NCBI GenBank assembly: GCA_016708785.1
Contig: JADJFC010000004.1
Location: 372,001 to 436,000 of the forward strand
Direction of reading: 5' to 3'
Source of the DNA: Bacteroidota bacterium
GTDB taxonomy: Bacteria > Bacteroidota > Bacteroidia > AKYH767-A > 2013-40CM-41-45
Length of the DNA stretch: 64,000 nucleotides
Positions 62,573 through 64,000 of the stretch are shown here, piece after piece (position 1 is the stretch's first letter; the number at the start of each line of letters is the position of its first letter). The notes beneath the pieces are model-generated. The model did no database searches. It was not told the origin of the DNA and saw only the letters and a list, made by a program, of their open reading frames with translations. A program made the position numbers and the translations under genes.

Positions 62573-64000
62573 CTAATAATCCCCCCCAATCTTCCTCCCA
62601 TTCAACAATTCATTATCCTCAAACTCCGGCAAGCGACCGGGAATTGTATTGAGAGAAATTGTATCATTCAGGGTTTCCAAAAAAGATTTGAGCTGAAATT
62701 TTTCTGTTGGAGAAAGATTCAATGGTTCTTCAGGTAATGTCTGATTAGGTACTTCATATCCCAACCCTATTCCACCACCTCTGTCGTAGAAGTCAATGAC
62801 TTCATCGAGTGTTTTAAAAACGCCGTTGTGCATGTAAGGTGCCGTCAATGCAATATTCCTTAGTCCGGGTGTCTTGAATGAATTGCGAAAAATATCAACA
62901 GGAATTATTGCATAGCGTCCAATGTCATCATCTAATTTTCTTGGATTGGTGAGTTGTGCAGAAGGTGCTCCAATGATTTCCCATTCTGTCTCTACATAAA
63001 CAGGAGGAATCAGACTATTGAACAATGGAAGAAAATGACACGTACCACAAGCTGCTTTTCCCATGAAAATATTGAATCCTTCGACTTCATCATTGTTCAA
63101 CAACATTTCGCGGCCGCTGATTGATTTATCAAATTTCGTATTCATACCGATCAATGTTCTTTCATATTCGGCAATTGCTACCAATATTGAACGACTGGTG
63201 ACAGCAGTATCTTCAGTTCCGGAAAAAGCAGATTTGAATAAAGAACGATATTCGGAAGAATGAACGAGTTTATCGGCGACCGTTTGAAAGTCATTATGCA
63301 TTTCAAGCGGATTACTCATCACTCTACCGGCCTGATCTTCGAAAGTAAATGCTCTGCCATCATGAAAGAGTTTACGCTGAAGTACAGAGTTAATAATTGT
63401 CGGTGCATTTCTGGTGAGAAATTTTCCGGGCTCAAATGACTGGCTTAACGGCAATCCGTCGGTGAATGCTTTCCCCGGCTGATGACAAGAAGCACACGCT
63501 CGCAAATTATTTGCTGAAAGTGCGGGATCGAAAAAAAGTAATCTGCCAAGCTCCGCTACTTCGCTTTGATTTGCATGCGTCTTGCCCGGAACGAAGAAAT
63601 AAGTATTGAATGCATGTGGATCAAAGATGGATTGATTTTGAAAGTTTATTGCAGTTGTGAAGTACAAATTCTTTTCACTTAACATAATATCTCGCAATTT
63701 TGACAAACTGGCACTTAAGCTATTGTAATTGTCAACATAGAAGGCAAAATAATTTATTTCACCAATTTTGTAAGAAGATAAGGTTTTTTCGGAGCGTCGA
63801 ATTTCATTGAAAAAATTCGTCATCTCTGTTTTCTTGATTTCGGCAGCATCAAAATAGGCAGCATTTATTAATTCGTGAATGCCATTTAAAACGAAAGCAG
63901 ACTCCACTACACCATTCTTGCTATCGACAGTTTCAAAATCGGCAAAGCCCAACATAAATTGACGGACGAGCTGCATTTGTAAAGCTTCCCATACGGAGCG
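62573..64000 (-). CDS. Di-haem cytochrome c peroxidase / MauG-family protein (partial, 5' end outside window)
   Basis: At least 475 residues; the frame is open to the right edge, so the start and signal peptide are missing. Two c-type haem sites are visible: RACASCHQPGKAFTD and AACGTCHFLPLF. Conserved family elements are ELGRLLFFDPALSANN before the first haem, TRNAPTIINSVLQRKLFHDGRAFTFEDQ, FKTPGLRNIALTAPYMHNGVFKTLDEVIDFY and SFLETLN at the C-terminus. The ~160 residues before the haem domain are helical and resemble the N-terminal extension of Bacteroidota cytochrome c peroxidases. It reduces H2O2 in the periplasm or modifies proteins like MauG; which one cannot be told. Confidence 0.92.
   Translation of the reverse strand, partial: RSVWEALQMQLVRQFMLGFADFETVDSKNGVVESAFVLNGIHELINAAYFDAAEIKKTEMTNFFNEIRRSEKTLSSYKIGEINYFAFYVDNYNSLSASLSKLRDIMLSEKNLYFTTAINFQNQSIFDPHAFNTYFFVPGKTHANQSEVAELGRLLFFDPALSANNLRACASCHQPGKAFTDGLPLSQSFEPGKFLTRNAPTIINSVLQRKLFHDGRAFTFEDQAGRVMSNPLEMHNDFQTVADKLVHSSEYRSLFKSAFSGTEDTAVTSRSILVAIAEYERTLIGMNTKFDKSISGREMLLNNDEVEGFNIFMGKAACGTCHFLPLFNSLIPPVYVETEWEIIGAPSAQLTNPRKLDDDIGRYAIIPVDIFRNSFKTPGLRNIALTAPYMHNGVFKTLDEVIDFYDRGGGIGLGYEVPNQTLPEEPLNLSPTEKFQLKSFLETLNDTISLNTIPGRLPEFEDNELLNGRKIGGDY

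Overview
The window looks like a chromosomal segment of a Bacteroidota bacterium, probably an environmental, gliding-type member. The evidence is several secreted proteins with type IX secretion (T9SS) C-terminal sorting domains, a gliding-motility-associated C-terminal domain, TonB-dependent receptors with CarboxypepD_reg-like N-termini (one paired with a DUF4249-type lipoprotein), a Bacteroidota-type DnaA, and repeated matches to the Bacteroidota promoter element TAnnTTTG. I cannot name a genus.

Layout. 0-6.3 kb: the end of a metallophosphatase gene, dnaA, a GNAT-like protein, and a degenerate-receiver/six-PAS sensor with no output domain. 6.3-25.8 kb (minus): one giant T9SS-exported adhesin of about 6,400 residues. 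It is built from HID-like repeats, three copies of an unidentified 220-residue module, four near-identical beta-helix modules, a nine-unit SprB-type array, PKD/Ig-like domains and a sorting domain. It is currently split into five open frames by small lesions. 25.8-31.2 kb: about 1 kb without genes, a methyltransferase, tRNA-Lys, an acetyltransferase remnant, a lipoprotein, a YqgE-family protein and a secreted endonuclease/phosphatase-like protein. 31.2-38.8 kb: an S41 protease, a TonB receptor, a BaiN-type flavoprotein and a MutS2 lacking Smr. 38.9-46 kb (minus): a periplasmic folding cluster (three SurA/PpiD-type proteins and a MoxR ATPase) and guaB. 46-56 kb (minus): two paralogous T9SS proteins, a gliding-type C-terminal-domain protein, an M16 peptidase pair (one active, one inactive) and a vWA-like membrane protein. 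56.4-64 kb: RNase P RNA, TonB receptor plus DUF4249 lipoprotein, beta-carbonic anhydrase, a decayed IS110-family element between inverted repeats, and a di-haem cytochrome c peroxidase that runs off the end.

Functional theme: much of the window concerns the cell envelope, including surface adhesin display, outer-membrane protein folding, nutrient import and periplasmic proteolysis. T9SS cargo of this size would depend on periplasmic chaperones of the kind encoded at 39-44 kb, but that link is inference.

Quality caution: many genes are interrupted by single-base length changes in short homopolymers (methyltransferase, yqgE, endonuclease, BaiN, a T9SS protein, TonB receptor twice, DUF4249 protein, transposase). 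This pattern is typical of residual long-read indels, so most of these genes are probably intact in the organism. Two lesions in the adhesin are of another kind: a 4-bp tandem duplication, and a 115-bp deletion between 4-bp direct repeats.
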